Counted from the stretch's first letter, positions 8,677 through 17,441 are shown. The stretch: 64,000 nucleotides of DNA from Hymenobacter sp. BRD128 (GCF_013256625.1 NZ_CP053908.1:3720001-3784000); one strand, 5' to 3'. Program-made: numbers and translations. The notes: generated by a model not told the origin, from the sequence alone.

Positions 8677-10049
8677 CTAAACTGGTCGGCTGCGGAGTTG
8701 ATTCAGTTGCTGGTCGAAATCTTCGGCGCGGAAATACAGGAGCTTCTGCCTACCTACCCGGTGTTTTTCCAACAGCTTTAAATCTTCTAGCCCTATTAAG
8801 TCGGTGCGAGCCGTTTGGTAAGCAACGCTGAACCGGTTTTCTACTTCTCGGAAGGTCCAGGGAATTTCCGATTTTTTAGCTAGCTCCTGCACGATAACCA
8901 GCTGCCGCTCAATTTAATACACCAAGCCGTTTAAAATTTAGGGTTACTTCTTTTCGGCCACCTTGCGCCCGATGTATTGCTGAAGACTATCAAAAGCCTG
9001 GCTTAATCTTTTTACTTGGCAATTAATAAAATACGTCAAATTATTGGCATCATTTTCCGTGTGCAGATAAGCTTTGGCATACTGAATAGCTAACTCATGG
9101 ATTATGCGAGAAATCGACATATACTCCACCAGCCAATAACACTGCCGCAGCAAGTACCAGTAGAATACTGCCCGCGCCGTTCGCCCATTATCATCAATGA
9201 ACGGATGAATGTAGCCAATCAGAAAGTGTAAAATACAGGCCCGCACAACGGGATGAATGAATAGCCCCGCCTTGGTGCTGTTACTAACTAATTCTTCATT
9301 GGCAAACGTGCAGAAAGCCTTCAGCAGTTCGGGAAGCTGCGCGGCGGGTGGCGGCACGTACACCACCTCGCCCGCTACTTCATTCCGCACTTCTACACTA
9401 TCAGTAAGCCTGATATGTCCGGCATGTGCTTCATCGCGCAAGGTACCTTGCGTCATCTGCTCCTGAATCTGGCAAAGCAGTTCCGGAGTCATTGGCGCTT
9501 GCTTACGTGTTTGCACAAACTGAATAGTCCGGTAATATTCAGTATCACCTGCTCCGACTTGGTACGCGGCGGGCGTTACTTGCGTAGCATTTCCTTGGCT
9601 ATTTCCCTCTTAGTAGAAGCCCCTTCGGGTTGGCTGGATGCGATAGCCTCTCCCATTATTGAGCCAACCAAGTAGCGATTTTTGTCTTCGGCTGGAATCA
9701 GACTATCGCTTCGCAACATTCCGCCCAAGTATAAATCGAAGCGGTGCAGCTTCTCTAACGTTGATTCTGTTATCTGAAAAGAAAAGGTGAAGCTAGTTAC
9801 AGTTACATCTGACAATTTCAGCCTGCGCAAACTACTTTGCCTTACTATCTTAATCAACATCCAGGCATCTTGCTCAGACAACCTGCCCTTTTTAGCCTAG
9901 CGCTTGACTTCCGTCCAATAGGGGTAGTCTTGGCCTACCCGATGCAGCCAATTCGTCAAAACTGGCTCCTGCTGTAAAAACTTATCCCTGGTATATTCCG
10001 AAAGTCCAGATAAAGCAAAAGAGAATAGCGATTCTACGTATATAGTTTA
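8677..10049 (-). pseudogene. Fic-domain (AMPylase-like) protein, decayed
   Basis: Fragments in order reconstruct one Fic-family protein. The N-terminal helical piece (about 9901-10040) ends ...WLHRVGQDYPYWTEVKR at an in-frame TAG (9897-9899). The next piece (9579-9896) includes LHRFDLYLGG and EAIASSQPEGASTKREIAKEM, close to the usual inhibitory-helix region, and ends at TAA 9576-9578. After a one-base deletion near 9534-9538 the catalytic piece (8947-9516) carries the Fic motif HPFIDDNGRTAR (about 9172-9207; the usual motif has G or A where the second D stands). It stops at 8944, and a winged-helix tail (FSVAYQTARTDLIGLEDL, 8677-8892) follows in the same frame after further stops. Fic proteins transfer AMP or other nucleotides to proteins. 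No Met start is seen for the first fragment. At least four lesions make this a true pseudogene rather than a sequencing slip. Confidence 0.85.
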
Positions 10050-10095
10050 CAAAACTTACTAACTATTAACAAAAACAGTAGGTTTTGGCAACGGA

Positions 10096-10123
10096 AAAAG
10101 CCGGGCGTTTCCGGGCGGCTTTT
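10096..10123. terminator. Intrinsic terminator after the LOG-family gene
   Basis: The outer arms AAAAGCCG and CGGCTTTT are perfectly complementary around a GC-rich loop. The hairpin sits 18 bases past the stop of the minus-strand LOG-family gene and has A/T runs on both sides, so it could work in either direction. The rest of 10050-10140 shows nothing else. Confidence 0.6.
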
Positions 10124-10140
10124 GGCAGTAGTGACTAGCC

Positions 10141-11007
10141 CTAGAAATTCGGCGACAGCAAGTACTTGTGGTAGAAGTCGTCGATGATTTTCACCGCTTC
10201 GCTGGCGTCGTCCACGATGTGCACGAGGTCTAGGTCTTCGGGCGAAATATTGCGCTCGGCGCCCAGCATCACGCTTTTAATCCACTCAAAGAGGCCGCCC
10301 CAGTAGGCCGAGCCTACCAGCACAATGGGAAAGCGGCCGATTTTTTTGGTTTGAATCAGCGTCAGGGCCTCAAACAACTCGTCGATGGTGCCGAAACCGC
10401 CGGGCATGCCCACGAAGGCCTGCGCGTACTTCACAAACATCACCTTGCGCACGAAAAAGTAATCGAAGTCGATGCACTTATCCTGGTCGATGTAGAGGTT
10501 ATGGGTCTGTTCAAAAGGCAGCTCAATGTTGAGGCCCACCGACTTACCGCCCTCGGCGCGGGCGCCTTTGTTGCCGGCTTCCATAATGCCGGGGCCGCCG
10601 CCCGTGATGACGCCGTAGCCGTGGCGCACCAGCTTGGAGGCGATTTCCTCGGCTAGCTTATAGTATTGATTATCGGGCTTGGTGCGGGCCGAGCCGAAGA
10701 TACTTACGCAGGGGCCGATTTTGGAGAGCTTCTCGAAGCCTTCCACAAACTCAGCCATCACCTTGAAAATCTGCCAGCTATCTGCAATCTTAATCTCGTT
10801 CCAGTCTTTATCCACGAAGGCTTTGCGGATGCGCTGCTCGTCGGGGTCGTGGGCACCTTTGGCCACGCCGCCGGTTTGCTGGCGCAGCTCGGTGATGCTA
10901 GTAAGTTTATTGTCGTTGACGTTGGGCTGCACAATGGTCTTGCCCGAGCCCGCGTTCAGGGTTTCTTCGGAAGACTTGGTTTTGCTGGTTTTCTTGAGTT
11001 TAGACAT
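10141..11007 (-). CDS. LOG-family (TIGR00730) Rossmann-fold protein
   Basis: A 288-residue lysine-decarboxylase-like Rossmann protein of the LOG family. The diagnostic motif PGGFGTIDE is present together with GGGPGIMEAGNKGA and SIFGSARTKPDN. LOG enzymes hydrolyse cytokinin nucleotides or other nucleoside 5'-monophosphates to base and ribose phosphate; the old label lysine decarboxylase is wrong for this group. The first 65 residues are a charged, Lys/Ser/Thr-rich extension (KLKKTSKTKSSEETLNAGSG) that is not part of the fold. A near-consensus minus-7 box (TACTTTTG on the minus strand, 11064-11071) lies about 57 bases upstream of the start. It is monocistronic with its own terminator. The substrate is not known. 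Confidence 0.9.
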   Translation of the reverse strand: MSKLKKTSKTKSSEETLNAGSGKTIVQPNVNDNKLTSITELRQQTGGVAKGAHDPDEQRIRKAFVDKDWNEIKIADSWQIFKVMAEFVEGFEKLSKIGPCVSIFGSARTKPDNQYYKLAEEIASKLVRHGYGVITGGGPGIMEAGNKGARAEGGKSVGLNIELPFEQTHNLYIDQDKCIDFDYFFVRKVMFVKYAQAFVGMPGGFGTIDELFEALTLIQTKKIGRFPIVLVGSAYWGGLFEWIKSVMLGAERNISPEDLDLVHIVDDASEAVKIIDDFYHKYLLSPNF

Positions 11008-11033
11008 ATCCTAGCCAGGGTGGGGTAAAAACG

Positions 11034-11062
11034 AAACCGCCCCAGCTTGGAAAGTGGGGCGG
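11034..11062 (-). terminator. Rho-independent terminator of the ABC permease gene
   Basis: CCGCCCCA (11037-11044) pairs with TGGGGCGG (11055-11062). On the minus strand the hairpin is followed by TTTCGTTTTT, the layout of an intrinsic terminator. It lies about 120 bases past the stop of the ABC permease gene and just before the promoter region of the LOG-family gene. Confidence 0.6.
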
Positions 11063-11184
11063 CCAAAAGTAGGGGCGCGAAGATAGGGCGATGATGTGGA
11101 AAACGTGACGAAAATGCAAAGTTTTGCAATGAACGAACCGTTCAACCACGCATTTTTACACTTTACAGCCTGTTTTTCTCATAT

Positions 11185-12474
11185 TTACTTCGCCCGGATA
11201 GCAATAACCGGGTCGAGGTTGGCAGCCAACACCGCCGGGATAATGCCGGCCAGGATGCCAATACCCACCGATACCAATAGGCCGAGCGAGATGTTGCCCG
11301 CGCTCAACGTAAGCGCCAGGTCGCCGAGCGACATAAACGTGAGCAGCCATACCAAAAAGATGCCCGCCGCCCCGCCCAGCAAGCACAGAAACACGGCCTC
11401 AAATAGAAATTGGAACAAGATAAAATAGTTTTTCGCCCCTAGCGACTTCTGAATACCAATAATATTGGTGCGCTCGCGCACCGACACAAACATGATATTG
11501 GCAATGCCAAAGCCGCCCACCAGCATCGCAAACGAACCGATAATAGCACCGGCTATCCCAATGACACTGAACAGCTTGCCAATTGTTTCGGCTATCATTT
11601 CGGGGCGATTCAGGGCAAAGTTGTCTTCCTCGCGGGGCTTGAGGCCTCGGATAATGCGCATGTCGCCACGCATCTCAGCTTCGAGGTTGAGCAGGCCGGG
11701 GTCGTCGTCGCGGCCCTTTACCCCGATGCTGGGCGAGGGGCCACTCATGCCGGTGCTGCTCATGGCAAACAGGCTAGCGAAGGCGTCGTAGGGAATCAGG
11801 CAGTTGGCATCGTTGCTAGGGGTGTCGAGCAGCTTTTTGCCCTCTTTTTTCATCACTCCGATGACCGTGAAGTAGCGGCCGTGGGTCTTGAACTGCCGCC
11901 CTACCGGCTCGCCCTGCGGAAACAGGTTTTCGGCGATGGTGGCCCCGATGATGGCCACCGGCCGGCCGGCCTCCACCTCCTGCGGGGTGAAGTAGCGCCC
12001 CTGCTCGATGGGCACGTCCGATACGTTACGGTACTCGTAGCTTACGCCCTGAAAGGCGCAGTCGCTCACCGAGTTGGCTCCCGCCTTAAAGGTATTGCCG
12101 CTCTTGGGCACGAAGATGGCGATGCCCTTTTGGCTGCTAGCCGGCAGCATGCGCTGGAGCTGCCGAAACTCGCGCACCGTGGGCACGGGGCGGTTAAAAT
12201 ACTTCCACCAGGGTTGGTTGGGGTCGAAGACCCAGGGCCATTTGCCCACGTACACCACCTTATCGCCCAAGAAGTTCATGCTGGCACGCACGTTCGACTC
12301 TAGCGAATCGACGACCATAAAGACGGCAATAATGGAGAAAATTCCCACCGTGACGCCGAGCAGCGACAAAATAGTGCGCAGCAGATTGGCCCGCAGGGCT
12401 TGCCAGGCAAAGGCAAAGCTTTCGAGCACGAGGCGGAGGGTCAGGAACATGGTGCGCGGGTTTTGGGAAGTCAA
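11185..12474 (-). CDS. MacB/FtsX-type ABC transporter permease
   Basis: A 429-residue integral membrane protein of the MacB/FtsX permease type. It has one N-terminal membrane helix (about 35-60, ILSLLGVTVGIFSIIAVFMV), a large periplasmic domain (about 65-285) and three C-terminal helices (IIGSFAMLVGGFGIANIMFV and two further ones to about 425). The region after the second helix, SVRERTNIIGIQKSLGAKNYF, is the cytoplasmic coupling segment that contacts the ATPase. Such permeases export peptides, lipoproteins or antibiotics with a separate ATPase and membrane fusion protein. Neither partner is adjacent, so the ATPase must be encoded elsewhere. The ATG at 12450 (MFLTLRLVLE) is a credible alternative start. 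Confidence 0.88.
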   Translation of the reverse strand: MTSQNPRTMFLTLRLVLESFAFAWQALRANLLRTILSLLGVTVGIFSIIAVFMVVDSLESNVRASMNFLGDKVVYVGKWPWVFDPNQPWWKYFNRPVPTVREFRQLQRMLPASSQKGIAIFVPKSGNTFKAGANSVSDCAFQGVSYEYRNVSDVPIEQGRYFTPQEVEAGRPVAIIGATIAENLFPQGEPVGRQFKTHGRYFTVIGVMKKEGKKLLDTPSNDANCLIPYDAFASLFAMSSTGMSGPSPSIGVKGRDDDPGLLNLEAEMRGDMRIIRGLKPREEDNFALNRPEMIAETIGKLFSVIGIAGAIIGSFAMLVGGFGIANIMFVSVRERTNIIGIQKSLGAKNYFILFQFLFEAVFLCLLGGAAGIFLVWLLTFMSLGDLALTLSAGNISLGLLVSVGIGILAGIIPAVLAANLDPVIAIRAK

Positions 12475-12572
12475 ATAACGGCAGCCGGCCAGTGACTGGT
12501 AGCCACTCCGTTATTTTTCCGTAACTGCCTGGGCTAGCCAGCAAAAGTACCAACATTCTAAAAACAAAGCCG

Positions 12573-12580
12573 TACCTTTG
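12573..12580 (+). promoter_or_regulatory. Putative promoter minus-7 box for queA
   Basis: TACCTTTG matches the Bacteroidota primary sigma factor box TAnnTTTG. It lies about 42 bases before the queA start in the divergent gap with the ABC permease. No clear TTG box is found 17-23 bases upstream, so support rests on the minus-7 element and position alone. Confidence 0.4.
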
Positions 12581-12621
12581 CCCCCCGAATTTTCGGTAAC
12601 TTCCCCCTAGTACTGCCCATC

Positions 12622-13677
12622 ATGGCGATGAAACTGCATGAGTTCAAGTTTGAACTCCCCGAAGAGCTGATTGCCAGTCACCCTGCCCGCCACCGCGACG
12701 AATCGCGCCTGATGGTGGTAAACCGCGCCACCGGCCAGATTGAACACAAGATGTTCAAAGATATTCTGGACTACTTCGTGGAGGGCGATGTATTCGTGTT
12801 CAACGATACTAAAGTATTTCCGGCCCGTATGTACGGGCAAAAAGAGCGCACCGGCGCCCAAATTGAAGTATTCCTGCTCCGCGAGCTTAACAAGGAAGGC
12901 CGCCTCTGGGACGTGCTGGTAGACCCGGCCCGCAAAATCCGCGTCGGCAACAAGCTGTATTTCGGCGAGTCCGACATTGTGGCCGAGGTTATCGACAACA
13001 CTACGTCGCGCGGCCGCACCATCAAGTTTTTGTTTGACGGCACCGACGAGGAATTTCGCAAAGCACTCTATGAGCTGGGCGAAACGCCCGTGCCCAAGGA
13101 CGTGCTGAAGCGCGAAACCGAGCCCGCCGACAAGGAGCGCTACCAAACCATTTTTGCCGAGCACATCGGCGCCGTGGCGGCCCCCAGCGCCGGCCTGCAC
13201 TTCTCACGCGAGGTGCTCAAGCGCATGGAAATCAAGGGTATTGAGAAAGCCTTTGTTACCTTGCACGTGGGCCTGGGCACTTACCGCAACGTGGATGTGG
13301 AAGACCTCACCAAGCACAAGATGGACTCGGAGCAGTTCTTCGTGGGCCCGGAGGCCGTGCAAATTGTGAATAAGTCGATTGACACCAAGCACCAAGTGTG
13401 CGCCATCGGCACCACTACCATGCGCGCCCTCGATGCCTCAGTATCGGCCAGCAGCCGCATCAAGGTTACCTCGGGTTGGAATGACAAATTCATTTACCCG
13501 CCCTACGATTTCAAAATTGCTAACTCACTGCTTACCAACTTCCACTTGCCCGAAAGCACGCTCGTGATGATGGCTTCGGCCTTCGCCGGCTACAAGCTGC
13601 TGATGGAGGCCTACCAGGAAGCCATCAAGGAAAAGTACCGCTTCTTCGCCTTCGGCGACGCGATGCTGATTCTGTAA
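12622..13677 (+). CDS. queA: S-adenosylmethionine:tRNA ribosyltransferase-isomerase
   Basis: A 351-residue QueA. It transfers and isomerises the ribosyl part of SAM onto 7-aminomethyl-7-deazaguanosine at tRNA position 34, giving epoxyqueuosine. Conserved segments are all present: [19 protein letters not shown] near the start, [40 protein letters not shown] ([15 protein letters not shown]) and [18 protein letters not shown] near the end. Length is standard. Two ATGs lie two codons apart (12622 and 12628); either may be used. The gene stands alone here. A long palindrome separates it from ispD, whose reading begins inside that palindrome. Confidence 0.97.
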   Translation: MAMKLHEFKFELPEELIASHPARHRDESRLMVVNRATGQIEHKMFKDILDYFVEGDVFVFNDTKVFPARMYGQKERTGAQIEVFLLRELNKEGRLWDVLVDPARKIRVGNKLYFGESDIVAEVIDNTTSRGRTIKFLFDGTDEEFRKALYELGETPVPKDVLKRETEPADKERYQTIFAEHIGAVAAPSAGLHFSREVLKRMEIKGIEKAFVTLHVGLGTYRNVDVEDLTKHKMDSEQFFVGPEAVQIVNKSIDTKHQVCAIGTTTMRALDASVSASSRIKVTSGWNDKFIYPPYDFKIANSLLTNFHLPESTLVMMASAFAGYKLLMEAYQEAIKEKYRFFAFGDAMLIL

Positions 13678-13697
13678 GCTGCTTCAGGCAGCGCCTA

Positions 13698-13834
13698 AAA
13701 CGTCGGTCATTGCGAGCGTAATGAAGTGGCGCGCGGCAATCTTTCCTTGTCGTCCTTATTCTTGGATTACTAACCCTGGCGGGAAGGAAAGATTGCCGCG
13801 CACCACTTCATTACGCTCGCAATGACCGACGTTT
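13698..13834. repeat. Long palindromic intergenic repeat (GTCATTGCGAG family)
   Basis: Arms of 51 bases (13698-13748 and 13784-13834) are inverted copies with a single mismatch, separated by a 35-base loop. The arm contains GTCATTGCGAGCGTAATGAA and GCGGCAATCTTTCC, resembling the repeated GTCATTGCGAG...GCAATC palindromes seen between genes in many bacteria. The loop, read on the minus strand, contains CCCGCCAGGGTT, which is shared with the loops at 25077-25118 and 17891-17916. The right arm holds the ispD start codon. It could fold into a very stable hairpin in the queA or ispD transcript. Confidence 0.9.
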
Positions 13835-14553
13835 TTAGTTTTTCACCTTCCGCTGCCAGCCCCGCCGCGCCGCGCTACGCCATTCTAGTAGCGGGCGGCA
13901 GCGGGCTGCGCATGGGTGCCGACCGGCCCAAGCAATTTTTGCTGCTGCGCGGCGAGCCGGTGCTGCTGCACACGCTGCGGCGCTTTGCCGAGCCGGCGCT
14001 AGGGGTGGCGCACACGGTAGTAGTGCTGCCCTTCGACCAGCTCACTTTTTGGCGCCAACTCTGTGCAGAATACCACATTACCTTGCCGCACACGCTGGTG
14101 GTAGGCGGCGCCACGCGCTGGGCTTCGGTAAAGGCGGGGCTAGCCGCGCTGCCGGCCGAGGCGCCTGCCGGGGCCCTGGTAGCCGTGCACGATGGCGTGC
14201 GCCCACTTATCACGACGGCCGTGATTGAGGCGGCCTATGTGGCGGCGGCGGCGCACGGGGCGGCGGCCGTGGCCGTGCCGCCCAAAGACTCGGTGCGGCT
14301 GCTGGGAGCGGCTGGCTCGTCGCCCCTCGACCGCCGCCGCCTGCGCCTGATGCAGACGCCCCAGACCTTCGACCTGGCGCTGTTGCGCCGCGCCTACCGC
14401 CTGCCCGAGTTGCCTACCTTCACCGACGATGCCAGCGTGGTCGATGACCTGCACCCGGTGCAGCTGGTGGAGGGCGATTATCGCAACTTGAAAATTACCA
14501 CCCCCGAAGACCTGCTGCTGGCCGAAGCGCTGTTGTCTGAACCACAGATGTAG
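13822..14553 (+). CDS. ispD: 2-C-methyl-D-erythritol 4-phosphate cytidylyltransferase
   Basis: A 243-residue IspD, the third enzyme of the non-mevalonate (MEP) isoprenoid pathway, which forms CDP-methylerythritol from CTP. The nucleotide-binding loop VAGGSGLRMGADRPKQF (about 23-39) and VAVHDGVRPLI (about 118-128) are intact, as is the C-terminal NLKITTPEDLLLAE. The only usable ATG lies at 13822 inside the right arm of a palindromic repeat, so the first codons (MTDVF) are encoded by repeat DNA. The stop TAG (14551-14553) lies inside the left arm of another palindrome. The first 17 residues are poorly conserved, so the core enzyme is unaffected. No ispF is adjacent. Confidence 0.95.
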   Translation: MTDVFSFSPSAASPAAPRYAILVAGGSGLRMGADRPKQFLLLRGEPVLLHTLRRFAEPALGVAHTVVVLPFDQLTFWRQLCAEYHITLPHTLVVGGATRWASVKAGLAALPAEAPAGALVAVHDGVRPLITTAVIEAAYVAAAAHGAAAVAVPPKDSVRLLGAAGSSPLDRRRLRLMQTPQTFDLALLRRAYRLPELPTFTDDASVVDDLHPVQLVEGDYRNLKITTPEDLLLAEALLSEPQM

Positions 14554-14619
14554 CGCCTTACGCGGATTTTGTGAACGGTTTAACCGCAAAATCCGCGTAA
14601 GCCGCTGCATCCGTGGTTC
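14539..14619. repeat. Palindromic intergenic repeat overlapping the ispD stop
   Basis: Arms of 33 bases (14539-14571 and 14587-14619) pair with two mismatches in the outer half and a perfect inner 15 bases (CTTACGCGGATTTTG). The loop is 15 bases. The sequence contains the ACGCGGATTTT type of repeat and differs from the other palindromes here. It lies between convergent genes (ispD and a minus-strand lipoprotein), contains the ispD stop codon and ends 6 bases from the lipoprotein stop, so it may act as a bidirectional terminator although it lacks a T tract. Confidence 0.85.
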
Positions 14620-14624
14620 GGATA

Positions 14625-15473
14625 TTACTTCAGGTAGACGATGTAGGTGTGGCCGTTTATCGTGACGGTGGCGAGGTTGTCGCAGGCGGCGGTGCCGCTA
14701 GGGTCGTAGTTGATGAGCATCGAGTTGGCTTTGTCGTTGGTAATCTCGATGGTGCCGGCCACGAAATGCCGGGCGCAGCCCACGGCGAATTTCTTGATGA
14801 GCGGCTGTTGGATAGTAGCCGTGTAGGTGACGCCACGGCGGTTGGTGCCCGTGAGCGAGCCCGTGATGCTATACACATCGTCCAGAATAGACGGGGTGCC
14901 GAAGCCGGCCGTGCGGGTGTAGCGCCGCTGCGACGACCACGAGGTGGTGCCGCTATTGGCGAAGATGATGCTGGCGTTCTGCACGCTCAGGTCAAACGAG
15001 CCGCCGCCCAGGTTGGTGATGACGCGCGTGCCCAAGTGTTGATTATCGTTCACGAAGTAGTTGGTGCGGTTGATGGTGATAACCGCGCCGGCCTGGCGGT
15101 AGGGGCCGCTAAACACGGCCGTAAGCTGGCCCCGGCGGTAGCGCCCATCGGCGCACAGGCAGTTGGTAGGCCCAAAATCGAGGGTGAGCGTGCGGGTGGC
15201 CGCGTCGTAGGTGCGGGTGAGGCAGCCCGAGGCTACCGCCTTCAGCTCAGCAGCTTCGGCCACGGTGGCGCTGGCCGAGTTGGTCGCATCTTGCGGGGCG
15301 GCAGCCTCGACGAGGTCGGCAGTGGTGGCATTTTCCTCGTCGCCCTGGCCTTGGTCCTGGGCCGAGGTCACGTCGTCGGCCACCACGTCGGCCCGGCGGC
15401 AGCTAGCGGTGAGCAGCAGGCCGCTGGCCAGCGCGGCGTAGGCCAGGATGCGGCAGGAGGGATGGGAGCGCAT
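14625..15473 (-). CDS. Hypothetical lipoprotein
   Basis: A 282-residue protein with a lipoprotein signal: hydrophobic AYAALASGLLLTASC, with the lipobox Cys at about residue 25. An acidic, low-complexity stretch (about 28-75, VVADDVTSAQDQGQGDEENA) follows. The rest (about 80-282) is rich in Thr, Asn and beta-prone residues, with LTLDFGPTNCLCADGRYRRG and a C-terminal ATVTINGHTYIVYLK. Several Cys in the body (CLCADG, GCAR, AACDN) may form disulfides. Related secreted proteins of unknown function are common in Cytophagales. It is a single gene with about 200 bases upstream that hold no other feature. Confidence 0.7.
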   Translation of the reverse strand: MRSHPSCRILAYAALASGLLLTASCRRADVVADDVTSAQDQGQGDEENATTADLVEAAAPQDATNSASATVAEAAELKAVASGCLTRTYDAATRTLTLDFGPTNCLCADGRYRRGQLTAVFSGPYRQAGAVITINRTNYFVNDNQHLGTRVITNLGGGSFDLSVQNASIIFANSGTTSWSSQRRYTRTAGFGTPSILDDVYSITGSLTGTNRRGVTYTATIQQPLIKKFAVGCARHFVAGTIEITNDKANSMLINYDPSGTAACDNLATVTINGHTYIVYLK

Positions 15474-15678
15474 AAGGGTTGATACAAACTGAGTAAGAAG
15501 GTGTTGTAGTAGCTGAGAGGGCTAGCCCCAGCCGGAGTTTAATAAGCCGCTAAAAAAATTGTACTGAACAGCAACGCCACTAGCTCAGCTGGCTATCAGC
15601 TGCTTGCAGAGCAGTCCAACTATTAGCTAAATTCCTCGTACTCAATACTCTTCTTCACCTACCTTTTTTTCCCAGCTC

Positions 15679-16332
15679 ATGCTCCGCTCCTCCCTACCCC
15701 TGCTCGCCGCCAGCCTGCTCGTGCTTACCTCGTGCGGCTCCAACACGGATACCAGCACCAGCACGACCAAAACGGGCGCTTCGCCCACCGACTCGGCGGC
15801 TACGGCTTCAGCGCCGGCCATGAGTGATAGCAGCAAGATGGCCTCGGCGGCTTCCGCCGGCGCTGGCAAGGCCGACCCCAACGGCCCCACCGCGCCCCAC
15901 GCCAATGACAAGGAGTTTATGCTGTCGGCCGCGCACTCCGACCAGAATGAGATGCAACTCAGTAAAATGGCCCTGGCCAAAGGCGTAACCGGCATGACCA
16001 AGACCTTCGCTGAGAAGATGATAGCCGACCACACCAAGAGCACCGCCGCCCTCAAGCCCATCGCGGCCAAAGCCGGCGTAACGCTGCCCACCGATATGGA
16101 CGCCGACCACAAGGCAATGGTCCCAATGCTGGAGAAGCTGTCGGGTAAAGCCTTTGCCGATAAGTACACTAGCCAGATGGTGGCCGACCACCAGAAGACG
16201 GCCAACACGATGGCGGCCCACCAGACGATGACCAAAAACACGGCTCTGCAAGGCTTCATTACCAAGACGCTGCCCGTGGTGGAAAGCCACCTGTCGATGG
16301 CTAGCCAGGATGCCGGCAACATGAAAATGTGA
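15679..16332 (+). CDS. DUF4142 lipoprotein (first of a tandem pair)
   Basis: A 217-residue lipoprotein with signal MLRSSLPLLAASLLVLTSC and lipobox Cys at about 19. A Ser/Thr/Ala-rich linker runs to about residue 75. The DUF4142 domain (about 78-213) is a four-helix bundle marked by EFMLSAAHSDQNEMQLSKMA and FAEKMIADHTKSTAALKPIA, ending QGFITKTLPVVESHLSMA. DUF4142 proteins are predicted periplasmic or outer-membrane proteins of unknown function, structurally related to ferritin-like bundles. The gene directly downstream encodes a second protein of the same family, so the pair likely arose by duplication. The gap of 58 bases to the next start suggests co-transcription. Confidence 0.88.
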   Translation: MLRSSLPLLAASLLVLTSCGSNTDTSTSTTKTGASPTDSAATASAPAMSDSSKMASAASAGAGKADPNGPTAPHANDKEFMLSAAHSDQNEMQLSKMALAKGVTGMTKTFAEKMIADHTKSTAALKPIAAKAGVTLPTDMDADHKAMVPMLEKLSGKAFADKYTSQMVADHQKTANTMAAHQTMTKNTALQGFITKTLPVVESHLSMASQDAGNMKM

Positions 16333-16390
16333 GCCGCAACCCTAGCCCGCCACTACGTATAAGGTCTTTCCAACCAACCCTTTGCTCTTT

Positions 16391-16993
16391 ATGAAAACTA
16401 TTCACGGCACGCTGGCGGCTGCGCTGTTTGCGCTGGGCCTGGCTAGCTGCAACTCTTCGACCGACTCGGTAAAAGAGGCGCAGAAAACCAACGAGGCCAA
16501 AATCGACAGCACCAAAGGCACCACGGCCCGCGCCGACTCGGTGAAAGATGCTAAAAAAGACGACTCGGAATTCCTGACCAAAGCCGCCAGCGGCGATATG
16601 CTAGAGGTGCAGATGGGCAAGGAAGTAGCGAAGCGGGCCACCACGGCCGGCGCCCGCCAGGCCGCCGAAAAAATGGTGAGCGACCACACCAAAGCCGGCG
16701 CCGAACTAAAAGCCTTGGCTGCCAAGAAAAACATCACGCTGCCCCCCGTACTCGGCGACGACCAGCAGAAAATCTACAACGACGTGCTGGCCAAGAAGGG
16801 CGCCGACCTCGACAAGGAGTACGTGAAGCAGATGGTGAAGGACCACAAAGACGACATCAAGGAATACACCGACGCCTTGACGGGCGGCACCGACCCCGAA
16901 GTGAAAGCCTTTGCCAAGAAGACCGTGCCGGTACTGCAAATGCACCTGAGCATGTTTGAGAAGCTGCAAGCCAGCATGGACGCCAAGAAATAG
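16391..16993 (+). CDS. DUF4142 lipoprotein (second of a tandem pair)
   Basis: A 200-residue lipoprotein with signal MKTIHGTLAAALFALGLASC and a lipobox Cys at about 20. A Lys/Asp/Thr-rich linker to about residue 65 is followed by a DUF4142 domain: EFLTKAASGDMLEVQMGKEV, AAEKMVSDHTKAGAELKALA and a C-terminal KTVPVLQMHLSMFEKLQ. It is a diverged paralogue of the protein encoded just upstream. The start is placed at the ATG at 16391; a TTG three codons earlier is less likely. A strong bidirectional terminator follows at 17032. Function is unknown; stress or envelope association is only suggested by the family's usual location. Confidence 0.88.
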   Translation: MKTIHGTLAAALFALGLASCNSSTDSVKEAQKTNEAKIDSTKGTTARADSVKDAKKDDSEFLTKAASGDMLEVQMGKEVAKRATTAGARQAAEKMVSDHTKAGAELKALAAKKNITLPPVLGDDQQKIYNDVLAKKGADLDKEYVKQMVKDHKDDIKEYTDALTGGTDPEVKAFAKKTVPVLQMHLSMFEKLQASMDAKK

Positions 16994-17031
16994 CGCCCGC
17001 GCCGACTAATCTTTCTAGTGGCTAAAACCAC

Positions 17032-17068
17032 AAAAAGCCGCCGCGCTATCCAGCGCGGCGGCTTTTTT
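17032..17068. terminator. Strong bidirectional intrinsic terminator
   Basis: A 16-base perfect stem (AAAAAGCCGCCGCGCT with its complement) around a 4-base ATCC loop, with an A run on the left and a T6 run on the right. It sits between the convergent DUF4142 and ytxJ genes and can terminate both. Confidence 0.93.
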
Positions 17069-17087
17069 GCGTAAGCAACTGGCTAGC

Positions 17088-17441
17088 CTACTTAGCGGCC
17101 AGGGCTTCGCCGGCTTCGCTGAGGCGGATGCCCATGTGCGAGGCGTGGTAGCGCACCTGTCCATCCTGGATGAGCAATAGCTGCGGCGACTGGTGCTGCA
17201 CGCCAAACTCGTCGGCAATCTGGCCCGAAATGGGCCGGTAGCGCAGCAAATCGAGGTAGTAGATGGGCGTATCAGCGGGCAGCGAGGCATCGGGCCACTG
17301 GCGCTCGACCTTGGCTTTGGCCGCCGCGCTGATGGAGCAGGTGGTGCTGTGCTTAAAAATAAGAACCGGATGCTCGTGCGACTCCTGCACAATGTCGCGG
17401 AGCTGCTCGGGCTGGGTAAGCGGAATCCAGGGGGTAGCCAT
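17088..17441 (-). CDS. ytxJ: Bacillithiol system redox-active protein YtxJ
   Basis: A 117-residue monothiol thioredoxin-fold protein. The segment PVLIFKHSTTCSISAAAKAK has the single active-site Cys (about residue 35) in a TCSIS context, typical of YtxJ, and GVQHQSPQLLLIQDGQ carries the cis-proline. The ending YHASHMGIRL is also characteristic. YtxJ-type proteins are monothiol bacilliredoxin candidates thought to act on bacillithiol mixed disulfides. The bacillithiol-forming enzyme BshC is encoded in this window at 26.7 kb, which supports the assignment. The gene is single, with a shared terminator downstream. Confidence 0.92.
   Translation of the reverse strand: MATPWIPLTQPEQLRDIVQESHEHPVLIFKHSTTCSISAAAKAKVERQWPDASLPADTPIYYLDLLRYRPISGQIADEFGVQHQSPQLLLIQDGQVRYHASHMGIRLSEAGEALAAK

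Noticed and set aside
8677..8892. A separate small winged-helix regulator
   Set aside because: It is in frame with the Fic catalytic fragment and matches the usual C-terminal domain of Fic proteins, so it was merged in the pseudogene.
13698..13834. An insertion sequence remnant or CRISPR repeat
   Set aside because: The copies are inverted, not direct and regularly spaced; there is no transposase fragment between them.
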